From Streptomyces sp. NBC_00510 (lineage in GTDB: Bacteria; Actinomycetota; Actinomycetes; Streptomycetales; Streptomycetaceae): 64,000 nt of DNA. Position numbers and translations under genes: made by a program. The first letter of the stretch is position 1. The number at the start of each line of letters is the position of its first letter. Under the pieces are notes generated by a model, which saw only the letters and a program-made list of their open reading frames with translations, was not told the origin of the DNA and searched no databases. Shown one piece after another: positions 1-7,303 of this stretch. The stretch spans positions 2,790,001 through 2,854,000 of the forward strand of contig CP107851.1 in NCBI GenBank assembly GCA_036013505.1, written 5' to 3'.

Positions 1-1
1 G

Positions 2-382
2 CTCCACATGGACGCGAACTACGCCGAGAGGACCACCGACTTCGGGAAGAACGTGGTCGTGGGGAACTACGTCTACTCCCTGCTGCTCGGCATGTCGGTG
101 CCGGACGTCTCCGGCAAGGCGATCGCCAACCTGGAGGTCGAGTCGCTCAAGCACGTGGCGCCCACCTTCCACGGCGACACCATCTACGGCGAGACGACCG
201 TGCTGGACAAGTGGCCGTCGAAGTCGAAGGACGACCGCGGGATCGTCCACGTGGAGACCAAGGGCTACAAGCAGGACGGCACCCTGGTGTGCGTCTTCCG
301 CCGCAAGGTGATGGTCCCCACCGCCACGTACATCAAGGAGCGCGGCGGCGAGCAGCCCGGCCGCCCCGAGCTGAACGCCTAG
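2..382 (+). CDS. MaoC-like enoyl-CoA hydratase, 5' end outside window
   Basis: The last 126 residues of a single hot-dog MaoC-family hydratase; the frame is open to the left edge, so the start and the N-terminal hydratase motif are missing. The stop lies 12 nt before the next start, which has its own GGAG, so the two genes are co-transcribed. The neighbouring methylsuccinyl-CoA dehydrogenase suggests the ethylmalonyl-CoA pathway, where a MaoC protein hydrates mesaconyl-CoA to beta-methylmalyl-CoA. The family call rests on the visible C-terminal half (a HGDTIYGETTV stretch typical of MaoC proteins). The mesaconyl-CoA substrate is inferred from context; crotonase-type or other hot-dog activities cannot be excluded from half a protein. 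Confidence 0.8.
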   Translation, partial: LHMDANYAERTTDFGKNVVVGNYVYSLLLGMSVPDVSGKAIANLEVESLKHVAPTFHGDTIYGETTVLDKWPSKSKDDRGIVHVETKGYKQDGTLVCVFRRKVMVPTATYIKERGGEQPGRPELNA

Positions 383-394
383 GAGACAGCAGAC

Positions 395-1606
395 ATGAGC
401 CGCCTCGCGCAGACCGACGGGCTGACCGACGTCCAGCAGGAGATCCTCTCCACCGTCCGCAGCTTCGTCGACAAGGAGATCATCCCGGTCGCCAACGAGC
501 TGGAGCACAAGGACGAGTACCCCACCGACATCGTTGAGGGCCTCAAGGAACTCGGCATCTTCGGTCTGATGATCCCCGAGGAGTACGGCGGCCTGGGCGA
601 GTCCCTGCTCACCTACGCCCTGACGGTCGAGGAGATCGCCCGCGGCTGGATGAGCGTGTCGGGCATCATCAACACGCACTTCATCGTCGCCTACATGCTC
701 AAGCAGCACGGCACCCAGGAGCAGAAGGACCACTTCCTGCCCCGCATGGCCGCCGGCGACGTGCGCGGCGCCTTCTCGATGTCCGAGCCGGGCCTCGGCT
801 CCGACGTCTCGGCGATCCGCACCAAGGCGGTCCGGGACGGTGACGACTACGTCATCAACGGCCAGAAGATGTGGCTGACCAACGGCGGCACCTCCAACCT
901 CGTCGCGGTGCTGTGCCGGACCGACGAGGGCCAGCCGGAGAGCGCGGCCCCGCACAAGTCGATGACGACCTTCCTCATCGAGAAGGAGCCGGGCTTCGGG
1001 CCGAACCCGACGGTGAAGGGTCTCACCGTGCCCGGCAAGATCGAGAAGATGGGGTACAAGGGCGTCGACACGACCGAACTCATCCTCGAGGATGTGAAGA
1101 TTCCGTCAAATCGCGTCCTGGGCGGTCAGAGCGGCCGCGGTTTTTACCAAATGATGGACGGGGTCGAAGTCGGCCGGGTCAACGTGGCCGCCCGCGGCTG
1201 CGGTGTCGCACAGCGCGCCTTCGAACTGGGGATCGCGTACGCCCAGCAGCGGCAGACCTTCGGCAAGCCGATCGCGCAGCACCAGGCGATCCAGTTCAAG
1301 CTCTCCGAGATGGCCACCAAGGTCGAGGCGGCCCACGCGCTGATGGTGAACGCGGCCCGCAAGAAGGACTCCGGCCAGCGCAACGACCTCGAGGCCGGCA
1401 TGGCGAAGTACCTGGCCGCGGAGTACTGCAAGGAGGTCGTTGAGGACGCCTTCCGCATCCACGGCGGCTACGGCTTCTCCAAGGAGTACGAGATCGAGCG
1501 CCTCTACCGCGAGGCCCCGATGCTGCTCATCGGTGAGGGCACCGCCGAGATCCAGAAAATGATCATCGGGCGCCGGCTGCTCGAGGAGTACCGAATCCAG
1601 GGGTGA
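395..1606 (+). CDS. Acyl-CoA dehydrogenase, probable (2S)-methylsuccinyl-CoA dehydrogenase
   Basis: A 403-residue FAD-dependent acyl-CoA dehydrogenase with the usual N-terminal helical, middle beta and C-terminal helical domains. Visible signatures are FSMSEPGLGSD near residue 128 (FAD/substrate segment), KMWLTNGG near 158, QTFGKPIAQHQ near 289 and the C-terminal IHGGYGFSKEYEIERLYRE, followed by GEGTAEIQ. The probable role is oxidation of methylsuccinyl-CoA to mesaconyl-CoA in the ethylmalonyl-CoA pathway, which replenishes C4 acids and supplies polyketide extender units in streptomycetes. It follows the MaoC gene by 12 nt and has a GGAG site. The better-known proteobacterial enzyme carries a long N-terminal extension that is absent here, so the substrate assignment rests on the operon. 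Confidence 0.85.
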   Translation: MSRLAQTDGLTDVQQEILSTVRSFVDKEIIPVANELEHKDEYPTDIVEGLKELGIFGLMIPEEYGGLGESLLTYALTVEEIARGWMSVSGIINTHFIVAYMLKQHGTQEQKDHFLPRMAAGDVRGAFSMSEPGLGSDVSAIRTKAVRDGDDYVINGQKMWLTNGGTSNLVAVLCRTDEGQPESAAPHKSMTTFLIEKEPGFGPNPTVKGLTVPGKIEKMGYKGVDTTELILEDVKIPSNRVLGGQSGRGFYQMMDGVEVGRVNVAARGCGVAQRAFELGIAYAQQRQTFGKPIAQHQAIQFKLSEMATKVEAAHALMVNAARKKDSGQRNDLEAGMAKYLAAEYCKEVVEDAFRIHGGYGFSKEYEIERLYREAPMLLIGEGTAEIQKMIIGRRLLEEYRIQG

Positions 1607-1610
1607 ATGT

Positions 1611-1651
1611 CTGGGTTGTGACACTTTGTGCGAGCCAAAGGTCACACCCAG
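1611..1651 (+). terminator. Strong hairpin after acyl-CoA dehydrogenase gene
   Basis: Begins 5 nt after the stop codon. Arms 1611-1628 and 1636-1651 pair over 16 bp, interrupted by two single-base bulges (T1617 and A1623), around a 7-nt loop. There is no T-run afterwards, as is common for Streptomyces terminators. It probably ends the ethylmalonyl-CoA transcript. Confidence 0.6.
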
Positions 1652-1660
1652 TCATCAAAT

Positions 1661-1701
1661 ACCGGCCACTGACTCGACTGCTGGCTTGCCCAGTTGCCGG
1701 T
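1661..1701 (+). terminator. Second hairpin in tandem, before psd
   Basis: Arms ACCGGCCACTG (1661-1671) and CAGTTGCCGGT (1691-1701) pair at 10 of 11 positions around a 19-nt loop. It starts 10 nt after the first hairpin and has the same 41-nt length. It may be a back-up terminator, or part of the psd leader if the psd promoter lies upstream; the sequence does not decide. Confidence 0.4.
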
Positions 1702-1777
1702 CACTCCCGATACCATTCACGGAAAGCCGCCGTCCCCTGCACCATCATTGCGGCACCCTCCGCTACGAAGGTCTTCC

Positions 1778-2434
1778 ATGCCCCACAGCCATTCCTCTGC
1801 ACAACGCGACAGCCGGGCCGGCGTACGCCTCGCGCGCGGAGCGTCGCCGTGGCTCCTCCCGACCGTGGCCACCGCCGCGATCAGCCTCGTCCGCGCCCGC
1901 CGCTCCGGGCGCTGGGCGGCCGTGGCCGTCCCCACCACCGCCCTCGCGGCGGGCATGCTGTGGTTCTTCCGCGACCCCGAGCGTGAGATCACCCAGGGCC
2001 GCGTCATCTCGCCGGCCGACGGTGTGGTGCAGAGCATCATGCCGTGGAAGGACGGGCGCACCCGCGTCGCGATCTTCATGAGCCCGCTGAACGTCCACGT
2101 GAACCGCGCGCCGCTCGCCGGCACCGTCACGTCCGTCGAGCACATCCCCGGCGGTTTCGTTCCGGCGTTCAACAAGGAGAGCGAGAACAACGAGCGCGTC
2201 GTCTGGCACTTCGACACCGAGCTCGGCGACATCGAGATGGTGCAGATCGCCGGAGCCGTGGCGCGCCGCATCGTCCCTTACGTGCCGCAGGGCACCAAGG
2301 TGGAGCAGGGCGAGCGCATCGGCCTGATCCGCTTCGGCTCCCGTGTGGACATCTACCTGCCGGAGGGCGTCGAGCCCGCCGTCGAGGTCGGCAAGACCAC
2401 CGTGGCTGGGGTGACGCGCCTTGACCGTGATTGA
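1778..2434 (+). CDS. psd: Phosphatidylserine decarboxylase proenzyme
   Basis: Decarboxylates phosphatidylserine to phosphatidylethanolamine at the membrane. At 218 residues it is the short form of the family. An N-terminal hydrophobic region (about residues 19-57, with WLLPTVATAAISLV and TALAAGMLWFF) is followed by the conserved FRDPERE, SPADG, MSPLNVHVNR and NKESENNERV blocks. Near the C terminus the RFGSR motif marks the Gly-Ser bond cut autocatalytically to give the pyruvoyl cofactor. The start at 1778 (MPHSHSS) was chosen because GAAGG lies just upstream; an in-frame ATG at 1694 has no such site and would add 28 atypical residues. The 3' end overlaps pssA by 14 nt, so translation is probably coupled. 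Confidence 0.93.
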   Translation: MPHSHSSAQRDSRAGVRLARGASPWLLPTVATAAISLVRARRSGRWAAVAVPTTALAAGMLWFFRDPEREITQGRVISPADGVVQSIMPWKDGRTRVAIFMSPLNVHVNRAPLAGTVTSVEHIPGGFVPAFNKESENNERVVWHFDTELGDIEMVQIAGAVARRIVPYVPQGTKVEQGERIGLIRFGSRVDIYLPEGVEPAVEVGKTTVAGVTRLDRD

Positions 2435-3272
2435 TCCCGACACCCAGGCACCGTGGGTCGCCTCGGTGGACGAGGACGACGACGATGACATGCCGCTGTC
2501 TACGCGGCTGTCGATAGCGGACGGCCTCACCCTCGGCAACGCGATCTGCGGATTCATGGCGGTGTACTTCACCACCACCGGGGTGCTCGTCCCGCACCTG
2601 ATGGGCAACACGGACGGCGGCATGACGCGGCACAGCGCCGCCACCGCCGTGCTGCTGATGCTCATGGCCTCGGTCTTCGACCTCTTCGACGGCCTCGTGG
2701 CGCGCAAGCTGCGCAGCTCGGCGATGGGCGCGGAGCTGGACAACCTGTCCGACCTGATCAGCTTCGGCCTGGCCCCCGCCTACTTCGTGGTCGTCTGGGG
2801 TCTGATCTCGGACGACGCCTACGGCAAGCTGTCGGCGGTGGCGGCGGTCGTGGTGCTGCTCGCGGTCGTCCTGCGCCTGGCCCGCTTCTCCTGCACGACG
2901 GTGCGGGAGGGGATCTTCCAGGGCATGCCGAGCCCCTTCGGGGCGATGACGGTCATCTCGGTCGTGCTGCTGGAGCTGCCCTTCATCCCGACGGTGCTGG
3001 CCATCGTCGGTGTGGCGTGGCTGATGGTCAGCCGGGTCGAGTACCCCAAGCCCCGCGGCCGGCTCGCCACGATCACGCTGGCCTGGATCGTGCTGAGCAT
3101 GGGCTGCCTGGTCTGCTGGGCGTTCGCCGTCCCCGGCGGCGACGTGCTCCTGCAGACGGGCGCGGCCCTGCAGATCTGCGCCGCGGCGGTGATCCCGCTC
3201 TTCGCGACGACCCGCCGGGTCAACACGATCCGCAACAACCGCCGCGAGGCGCGTACGGCACAGCTTCCGTAG
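2421..3272 (+). CDS. pssA: CDP-diacylglycerol--serine O-phosphatidyltransferase
   Basis: Makes phosphatidylserine from CDP-diacylglycerol and serine, the substrate for the adjacent psd. The CDP-alcohol phosphotransferase signature is seen as DLFDGLVAR followed by GAELDNLSD (about residues 90-113), carrying the metal-binding aspartates. About eight membrane segments follow, and the N terminus is acidic (DEDDDDDM). 283 residues is typical of the actinobacterial enzyme. The chosen start is TTG at 2421, inside the end of psd; a GTG at 2427 is possible. Neither has a strong binding site, consistent with translational coupling to psd. Confidence 0.92.
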   Translation: MTVIDPDTQAPWVASVDEDDDDDMPLSTRLSIADGLTLGNAICGFMAVYFTTTGVLVPHLMGNTDGGMTRHSAATAVLLMLMASVFDLFDGLVARKLRSSAMGAELDNLSDLISFGLAPAYFVVVWGLISDDAYGKLSAVAAVVVLLAVVLRLARFSCTTVREGIFQGMPSPFGAMTVISVVLLELPFIPTVLAIVGVAWLMVSRVEYPKPRGRLATITLAWIVLSMGCLVCWAFAVPGGDVLLQTGAALQICAAAVIPLFATTRRVNTIRNNRREARTAQLP

Positions 3273-3297
3273 CCGTACGGCGTACGACGTACGTGAC

Positions 3298-3330
3298 AGG
3301 GGCCCCGAGCCGGGAAGGCTCGGGGCCCCT
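3298..3330. terminator. Bidirectional terminator between pssA and glycerate kinase
   Basis: A perfect 14-bp stem (AGGGGCCCCGAGCC with its complement) around a GGGAA loop, lying between two convergent genes 25 nt after one stop and 12 nt before the other. It can serve both strands. Confidence 0.85.
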
Positions 3331-3342
3331 GGCGTTCCCGGG

Positions 3343-4470
3343 TCAGGCCGGCAGGTCGCGCGCGATGTCCTCGGCGAGGCGCTCCAGCAGCGGCCCGGCC
3401 TCGGCCATGCAGCGCGCCGGGTCCGGCTCGAGGTCGGTCAGTGCGTACGCCCGCCGGATGCCGGCCGCGCCCAGGGCGGCGCCGGACAGCGCGAGGCGGC
3501 CGCAGACGGCGACCACGTCCACGTCCCGGGCACGGGCGGCGGCCGCGACACCGGCCGGGGCCTTGCCGTGCAGGGTCTGTTCGTCCAGCGAGCCCTCGCC
3601 CGTGATCACCAGGTCGGCCCGCTCCAGGGCCGCCGCGAAGCCGAGCATGTCCAGGAGCACCTGGACGCCGGGCCGGAAGGAGGCACGCAGGCCCACCAGC
3701 GCCCCGAACCCGACCCCGCCGGCCGCACCCGCCCCCGGGGCCTCGGCGGCCGCACCGGCCTCCAGCACCTCCGCGTAATGGGCGAGCGCCGCGTCCAGCG
3801 TGGCGACGTCCTCCTGCGTGGCACCCTTCTGGGGGCCGTAGACGGCGGCGGCGCCCTTCGGGCCGAGCAGCGGGTTGTCGACGTCGCTGGCGAGGACGAC
3901 CTCGGTCGCAGCGAGCCGCGGGTCGAGGCCGGACAGGTCCGCCGAGGCCAGTCCGGCGAGCGCCGCGCCGCCCGGGCCCACCGGCTCGCCCCGGCCGTCC
4001 AGCAGGCGGGCGCCGAGCGCGACGAGCATGCCCGCGCCCCCGTCGTTGGTCGCGCTGCCGCCGACGCCGAGAACGATGGACCGCGCTCCCGCGTCGAGTA
4101 CGGCCAGCAGCAGCTCACCGGTGCCGCGGGTGGTCGCCGTCAGCGGCGCGAAGACGCCGGGCGGCAGGTGCCGCAGTCCCGAGGCCTCGGCCATCTCCAC
4201 CACGGCGGTGCCGTCGCGCAGCGCGTACGCGGCTGTGACCGGCTCCCCCAGCGGCCCGGTGACCTCCACCAGGCGCCGCTCGAATCCCGCGGCGACGGCG
4301 GCGTCCACCGTTCCGTCCCCGCCGTCGGCCACCGGCACGGACTCGACGACGAGATCGGGGGCGGCGCTCCGCAGCCCCGCCCCGAGCCGCTCCGCCACCT
4401 CGACGGCGGTGAGCGAGCCCTTGAACTTGTCCGCGGCGATGAGCACCCGCGCGGGCCGTGCGTCCGTCAC
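3343..4470 (-). CDS. Glycerate kinase (GarK/GlxK family)
   Basis: Phosphorylates D-glycerate, giving 2-phosphoglycerate or 3-phosphoglycerate depending on subfamily. The 375-residue protein begins with the family hallmark IAADKFKGSLTA and continues with VPVADGGDGT, GVGGSATNDGGAGM, ASDVDNPLLG and ITGEGSLDEQTLHGKAP, covering both domains of the glycerate kinase type-1 fold. The length is normal. It is a lone gene, divergent from the ADP-ribosylglycohydrolase gene across 71 nt, so nothing nearby names its physiological glycerate source; glyoxylate/allantoin use or serine-cycle overflow are the usual ones. Confidence 0.92.
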   Translation of the reverse strand: MTDARPARVLIAADKFKGSLTAVEVAERLGAGLRSAAPDLVVESVPVADGGDGTVDAAVAAGFERRLVEVTGPLGEPVTAAYALRDGTAVVEMAEASGLRHLPPGVFAPLTATTRGTGELLLAVLDAGARSIVLGVGGSATNDGGAGMLVALGARLLDGRGEPVGPGGAALAGLASADLSGLDPRLAATEVVLASDVDNPLLGPKGAAAVYGPQKGATQEDVATLDAALAHYAEVLEAGAAAEAPGAGAAGGVGFGALVGLRASFRPGVQVLLDMLGFAAALERADLVITGEGSLDEQTLHGKAPAGVAAAARARDVDVVAVCGRLALSGAALGAAGIRRAYALTDLEPDPARCMAEAGPLLERLAEDIARDLPA

Positions 4471-4541
4471 ATTGATCTCCCTTACGGCAGGTCGCGCCGC
4501 TTGGACCCTATCCCGGGGTGCCCGGGCGGTACACCGGAGCC

Positions 4542-5597
4542 ATGGCCCTCTCTCTCGAAGACCGCATCCTGGGCGGCTGGCTCGGCCGGATCGCCGGCAA
4601 CATGCTCGGCAAGCCCGTCGAGCGCGGCGACCACTGGACCCGGGAGCGCATCGACCGCTACCTGCGCCGGGCCGGGGCGCTGCCGCTGACCGACTACATC
4701 CCGGCGCTGGACCCGCCTGCGGATCCGGCGGAGTTCGAGTTGCGCCCGGAGTGGCCGCAGTGCACCCGCGGCAACATCCACGGCAGCGCGCGGGACGACG
4801 ACGTCGACTACGCGATCCTCGGGCTCGACCTGCTGGAAACGTACGGCCCGGACTTCACCACCGAGCAGGTCGGCGAGCTGTGGCTGCTGCGCCTTCCCTA
4901 CCTGCAGACCTTCACCGCCGAGCGGGCGGCGTACCGCAACCTCGCGAGCGGGATGAAGCCGCCGCTGACGGCCACGGCCGACAACCCGTACCAGGAGTGG
5001 ATCGGGGCGCTGATCCGCGCCGACGTCCACGGCTGGACCTCCCCCGGCGACCCCCGGCGGGCCGCGTCGCTCGCCCGCCGGGACGCGGTGCTGTCCCACA
5101 CGGGCAACGGGGTGTACGGCGCGATGTGGGCAGCGGCGCTGATCGCGGCTGCGTTCACCGCGCCCGACGCTCGGGCCGCGCTGGAGTCGGCGCTGCAGCA
5201 CGTCCCGCCGGGCTGCCGGCTGGCCCGCACGGTGCGCCAGACCATGGCGCTGCACGCGGCGGGGCTGGACTGGGCCGGGACGATGGCGGAGCTGGACGAG
5301 GAGACCCGCGGGCTGCACTGGATCCACACCGTCCCCAACGCCGCGCTGGTCACCGCCGGGCTGCTCTACGGCGCGGGCGACTTCACCGCCACGATCGCGC
5401 TGACGGTGCGCGGCGGCCTGGACACCGACTCCGGCGGCGCGACGGCGGGTTCGGTGGCCGGGGTGTTCTGCGGCGCGGCAGCGATCCCGCCGCAGTGGAC
5501 CGAGCCGCTGGAGGACCGGGTGCGCAGCGCGGTGTTCGGCTTCGACGGCGTGGCGATCAGCGAACTCGCCCGTCGCACGGCGCTGCTCGTGCCGTAG
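4542..5597 (+). CDS. ADP-ribosylglycohydrolase family protein
   Basis: 351 residues of the ADP-ribosylglycohydrolase/DraG superfamily, which removes ADP-ribose from proteins or nucleotides using two metal ions. The N terminus RILGGWLGRIAGNMLGKP is the usual family start. The second metal-site motif, LDTDSGGATAGSVAG (about residues 294-308), is clear. The first site reads RDDDVDYAILGL near residue 87 where TDDT is common, so the metal ligands are present but the motif is variant. ATG 4542 was preferred to GTG 4518 because the family begins here; neither has an ideal Shine-Dalgarno. The substrate is unknown. It ends 9 nt before the PanE-like gene and probably shares its transcript. Confidence 0.82.
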   Translation: MALSLEDRILGGWLGRIAGNMLGKPVERGDHWTRERIDRYLRRAGALPLTDYIPALDPPADPAEFELRPEWPQCTRGNIHGSARDDDVDYAILGLDLLETYGPDFTTEQVGELWLLRLPYLQTFTAERAAYRNLASGMKPPLTATADNPYQEWIGALIRADVHGWTSPGDPRRAASLARRDAVLSHTGNGVYGAMWAAALIAAAFTAPDARAALESALQHVPPGCRLARTVRQTMALHAAGLDWAGTMAELDEETRGLHWIHTVPNAALVTAGLLYGAGDFTATIALTVRGGLDTDSGGATAGSVAGVFCGAAAIPPQWTEPLEDRVRSAVFGFDGVAISELARRTALLVP

Positions 5598-5606
5598 GGT
5601 CCGCGT

Positions 5607-6599
5607 GTGCGATACATCGTTGTGGGAGCGGGCGCGGTCGGCGCGACGATCGGCGGCCGGCTGTACGAGAGCGGTCACGAGGTCGTCCTGGTCGCGCGGG
5701 GAGCGCACCTGGAGGCGCTGCGCGAGCGGGGGCTGACACTGCGGACGCCGGACGGGACGCTGTCGCTGCCCGTCCCGGTGGCCGGCGGCCCGGAGGGGCT
5801 GACGCTGCGCGAGGACGACGTGCTGGTGCTGGCCGTGAAGACGCAGGACACGGAGGCCGCGCTCGCCGCCTGGGCCCCGGTCGCGGACCATCTGCCGCTG
5901 GTCTGCGCCCAGAACGGCGTCGCCAACGAACGCATGGCACTGCGCCGCTTCCGCGACGTGTACGGCCTGTGCGTGTGGCTGCCGTCGACCCACCTGGAGC
6001 CCGGCGAGGTGGTCGCCCCCTGCGGTCCGCTGACCGGCATCCTCCACCTGGGCCGCTACCCGCACGGAACGGACGAGCTCGCGCGGGCCGTCTCCGCGGA
6101 CCTGGAGAAGTCCTCCTTCGCCGCCCCGGTCGTGGCCGACGTGATGCGCTGGAAGTACGCCAAGCTCCTGTCGAACCTCGGCAACGCCGTCGAGGCGCTC
6201 TGCGGCGGCTGGGACGACACGGCCGCCGGCCTCGTCAAGCGGGCGCGGGCCGAGGGCGCCGCGGTGCTCGACGCCGCCGGCATCCCGTACGCGGGCGAGG
6301 AGGAGCAGGCGGCGGTCCGCGGCGACCGGGTGAGCCTGCGGCCGGTCGACGGCTTCGCCCGGGGCGGCGGCTCGTCCTGGCAGAGCCTGACCCGGGGCAC
6401 CGGGAGCGTCGAGGCGGACTGGCTCAACGGCGAGATCGTGCTGCTGGGACGGCTCCACGGGATACCCGTCCCGGTCAACGAGACGCTGCGCCGGCTCGCG
6501 AACCGTGCGGCACGCGACCGCCGCGCCCCCGGAAGCCTGGACCCGGCGCAGGTGGCCGCCGCCGTCGAGGGTCGCGAACCCGTAGGTTGGGGCGCGTGA
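5607..6599 (+). CDS. 2-dehydropantoate 2-reductase family (ketopantoate reductase)
   Basis: A 330-residue PanE/ApbA-family NADPH reductase. The N-terminal Rossmann motif is VVGAGAVGATIGG (residues 4-16); LAVKTQDT near 75 holds the conserved lysine, CAQNGVANE near 97 follows, and KYAKLLSNLGNAVEALCG (about 184-201) is the start of the C-terminal helical domain. True PanE makes pantoate for coenzyme A, but this superfamily has many paralogues in Streptomyces and no other pantothenate gene is adjacent, so the ketopantoate substrate is uncertain. The start is GTG at 5607. Its TGA overlaps the GTG of the Nudix gene by 4 nt. Confidence 0.8.
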   Translation: MRYIVVGAGAVGATIGGRLYESGHEVVLVARGAHLEALRERGLTLRTPDGTLSLPVPVAGGPEGLTLREDDVLVLAVKTQDTEAALAAWAPVADHLPLVCAQNGVANERMALRRFRDVYGLCVWLPSTHLEPGEVVAPCGPLTGILHLGRYPHGTDELARAVSADLEKSSFAAPVVADVMRWKYAKLLSNLGNAVEALCGGWDDTAAGLVKRARAEGAAVLDAAGIPYAGEEEQAAVRGDRVSLRPVDGFARGGGSSWQSLTRGTGSVEADWLNGEIVLLGRLHGIPVPVNETLRRLANRAARDRRAPGSLDPAQVAAAVEGREPVGWGA

Positions 6600-7114
6600 C
6601 GACCACCGATTTCGACGCCTACATCGACAGCCTGCCGAAGATCCTCGCCGGGGCCAGCACGCTCTTCCGCGACGCCGACGGCCGGATCCTGATCGCCGAG
6701 ACCACCTACCGCCAGGACGGCAAGTGGGTGCTGCCCGGCGGCACCATCGAGTCGGCCGACGGGGAGACCCCCCGCGAGGCGGCGCGCCGGGAGACCCTGG
6801 AGGAGGTCGGTCTGGACGTCGAGCCGGGCGCCCTGCTCGCCGTCGACTGGGTGCAGTGGCCGGGCCGCCCGCCGCTGACCTCCTACCTGTACGACGGCGG
6901 GGTGCTCGACGAGGCCGCGCTCGGCGCGATCGTGCTGCAGGAGGAGGAGCTGTCCGCCTGGCGGATGGCGACGCCCGAGGAGGCCGAGGAGTACCTCTCC
7001 CCCGGCCTCTACCGCCGGGTCCGCGCCGCCCTGGCCGCACAGGCGGACGGCGCCTGCCCCGTCGAACTGGTCAACGGCCGCCCCCCGGTGGTCAGTCAGC
7101 GGCCCACCGCGTAA
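6596..7114 (+). CDS. Nudix hydrolase
   Basis: 172 residues with one Nudix domain. The core reads REAARRETLEEVGL (about residues 60-73) with the metal-binding REtlEE intact; the segment between the first glycine and the first glutamate of the box is two residues longer than the classical five. Such proteins cleave nucleoside diphosphates linked to another group; the substrate cannot be read here. GTG start, with a 4-nt overlap with the PanE-like gene. Its last codons lie inside the decayed duplication described at 6962-7375: the stop region is at the same time the antisense of an old GGT 3' end, so the C-terminal tail may be recent in origin. Confidence 0.85.
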   Translation: MTTTDFDAYIDSLPKILAGASTLFRDADGRILIAETTYRQDGKWVLPGGTIESADGETPREAARRETLEEVGLDVEPGALLAVDWVQWPGRPPLTSYLYDGGVLDEAALGAIVLQEEELSAWRMATPEEAEEYLSPGLYRRVRAALAAQADGACPVELVNGRPPVVSQRPTA

Positions 7115-7170
7115 CCCGGGATACCGCGGGGTCGGCCGCACCGGTCGCCGGGTCGCGGGCCACGGGCTGT
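7095..7170 (-). pseudogene. Relic of GGT 3' end (copy 1)
   Basis: Read on the minus strand it gives VARDPATGAADP and, after a one-base loss, RGIPGYAVGR and a stop, matching VARDPETG...RGMQGYAVGR at the true GGT C terminus. A 12-nt deletion and a frameshift show it no longer codes. It overlaps the end of the Nudix gene. Confidence 0.75.
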
Positions 7171-7178
7171 CCGCCCGC

Positions 7179-7303
7179 CGCATGGCAACGCCCCAGGAGG
7201 CCGAGGAGCAGTCGCCCACCGGCCTCCACCCCGGGTCAGCGCCGCCCTGCCGCGCCGGCGGACGGCGCCTGCCCGGGCGACGGGTCAGCGCCCCACCGCG
7301 TAA
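7179..7303 (+). pseudogene. Relic of Nudix 3' end (copy 2)
   Basis: Starts MATPQEAEEQSPTGLH, matching MATPEEAEEYLSPGLY of the intact Nudix gene, then frameshifts; the ACCGCGTAA end is still recognisable at 7295-7303. There is no ribosome binding site and no separate function is proposed. It overlaps the last codons of the convergent GGT-like gene. Confidence 0.7.

Noticed and set aside
3875..6595. Very long open frames on both strands over glycerate kinase, ADP-ribosylglycohydrolase and the reductase
   Set aside because: Arg/Pro/Ala-rich composition with no motif; they overlap well-supported genes. Only the distal part from 6596 is real (Nudix).
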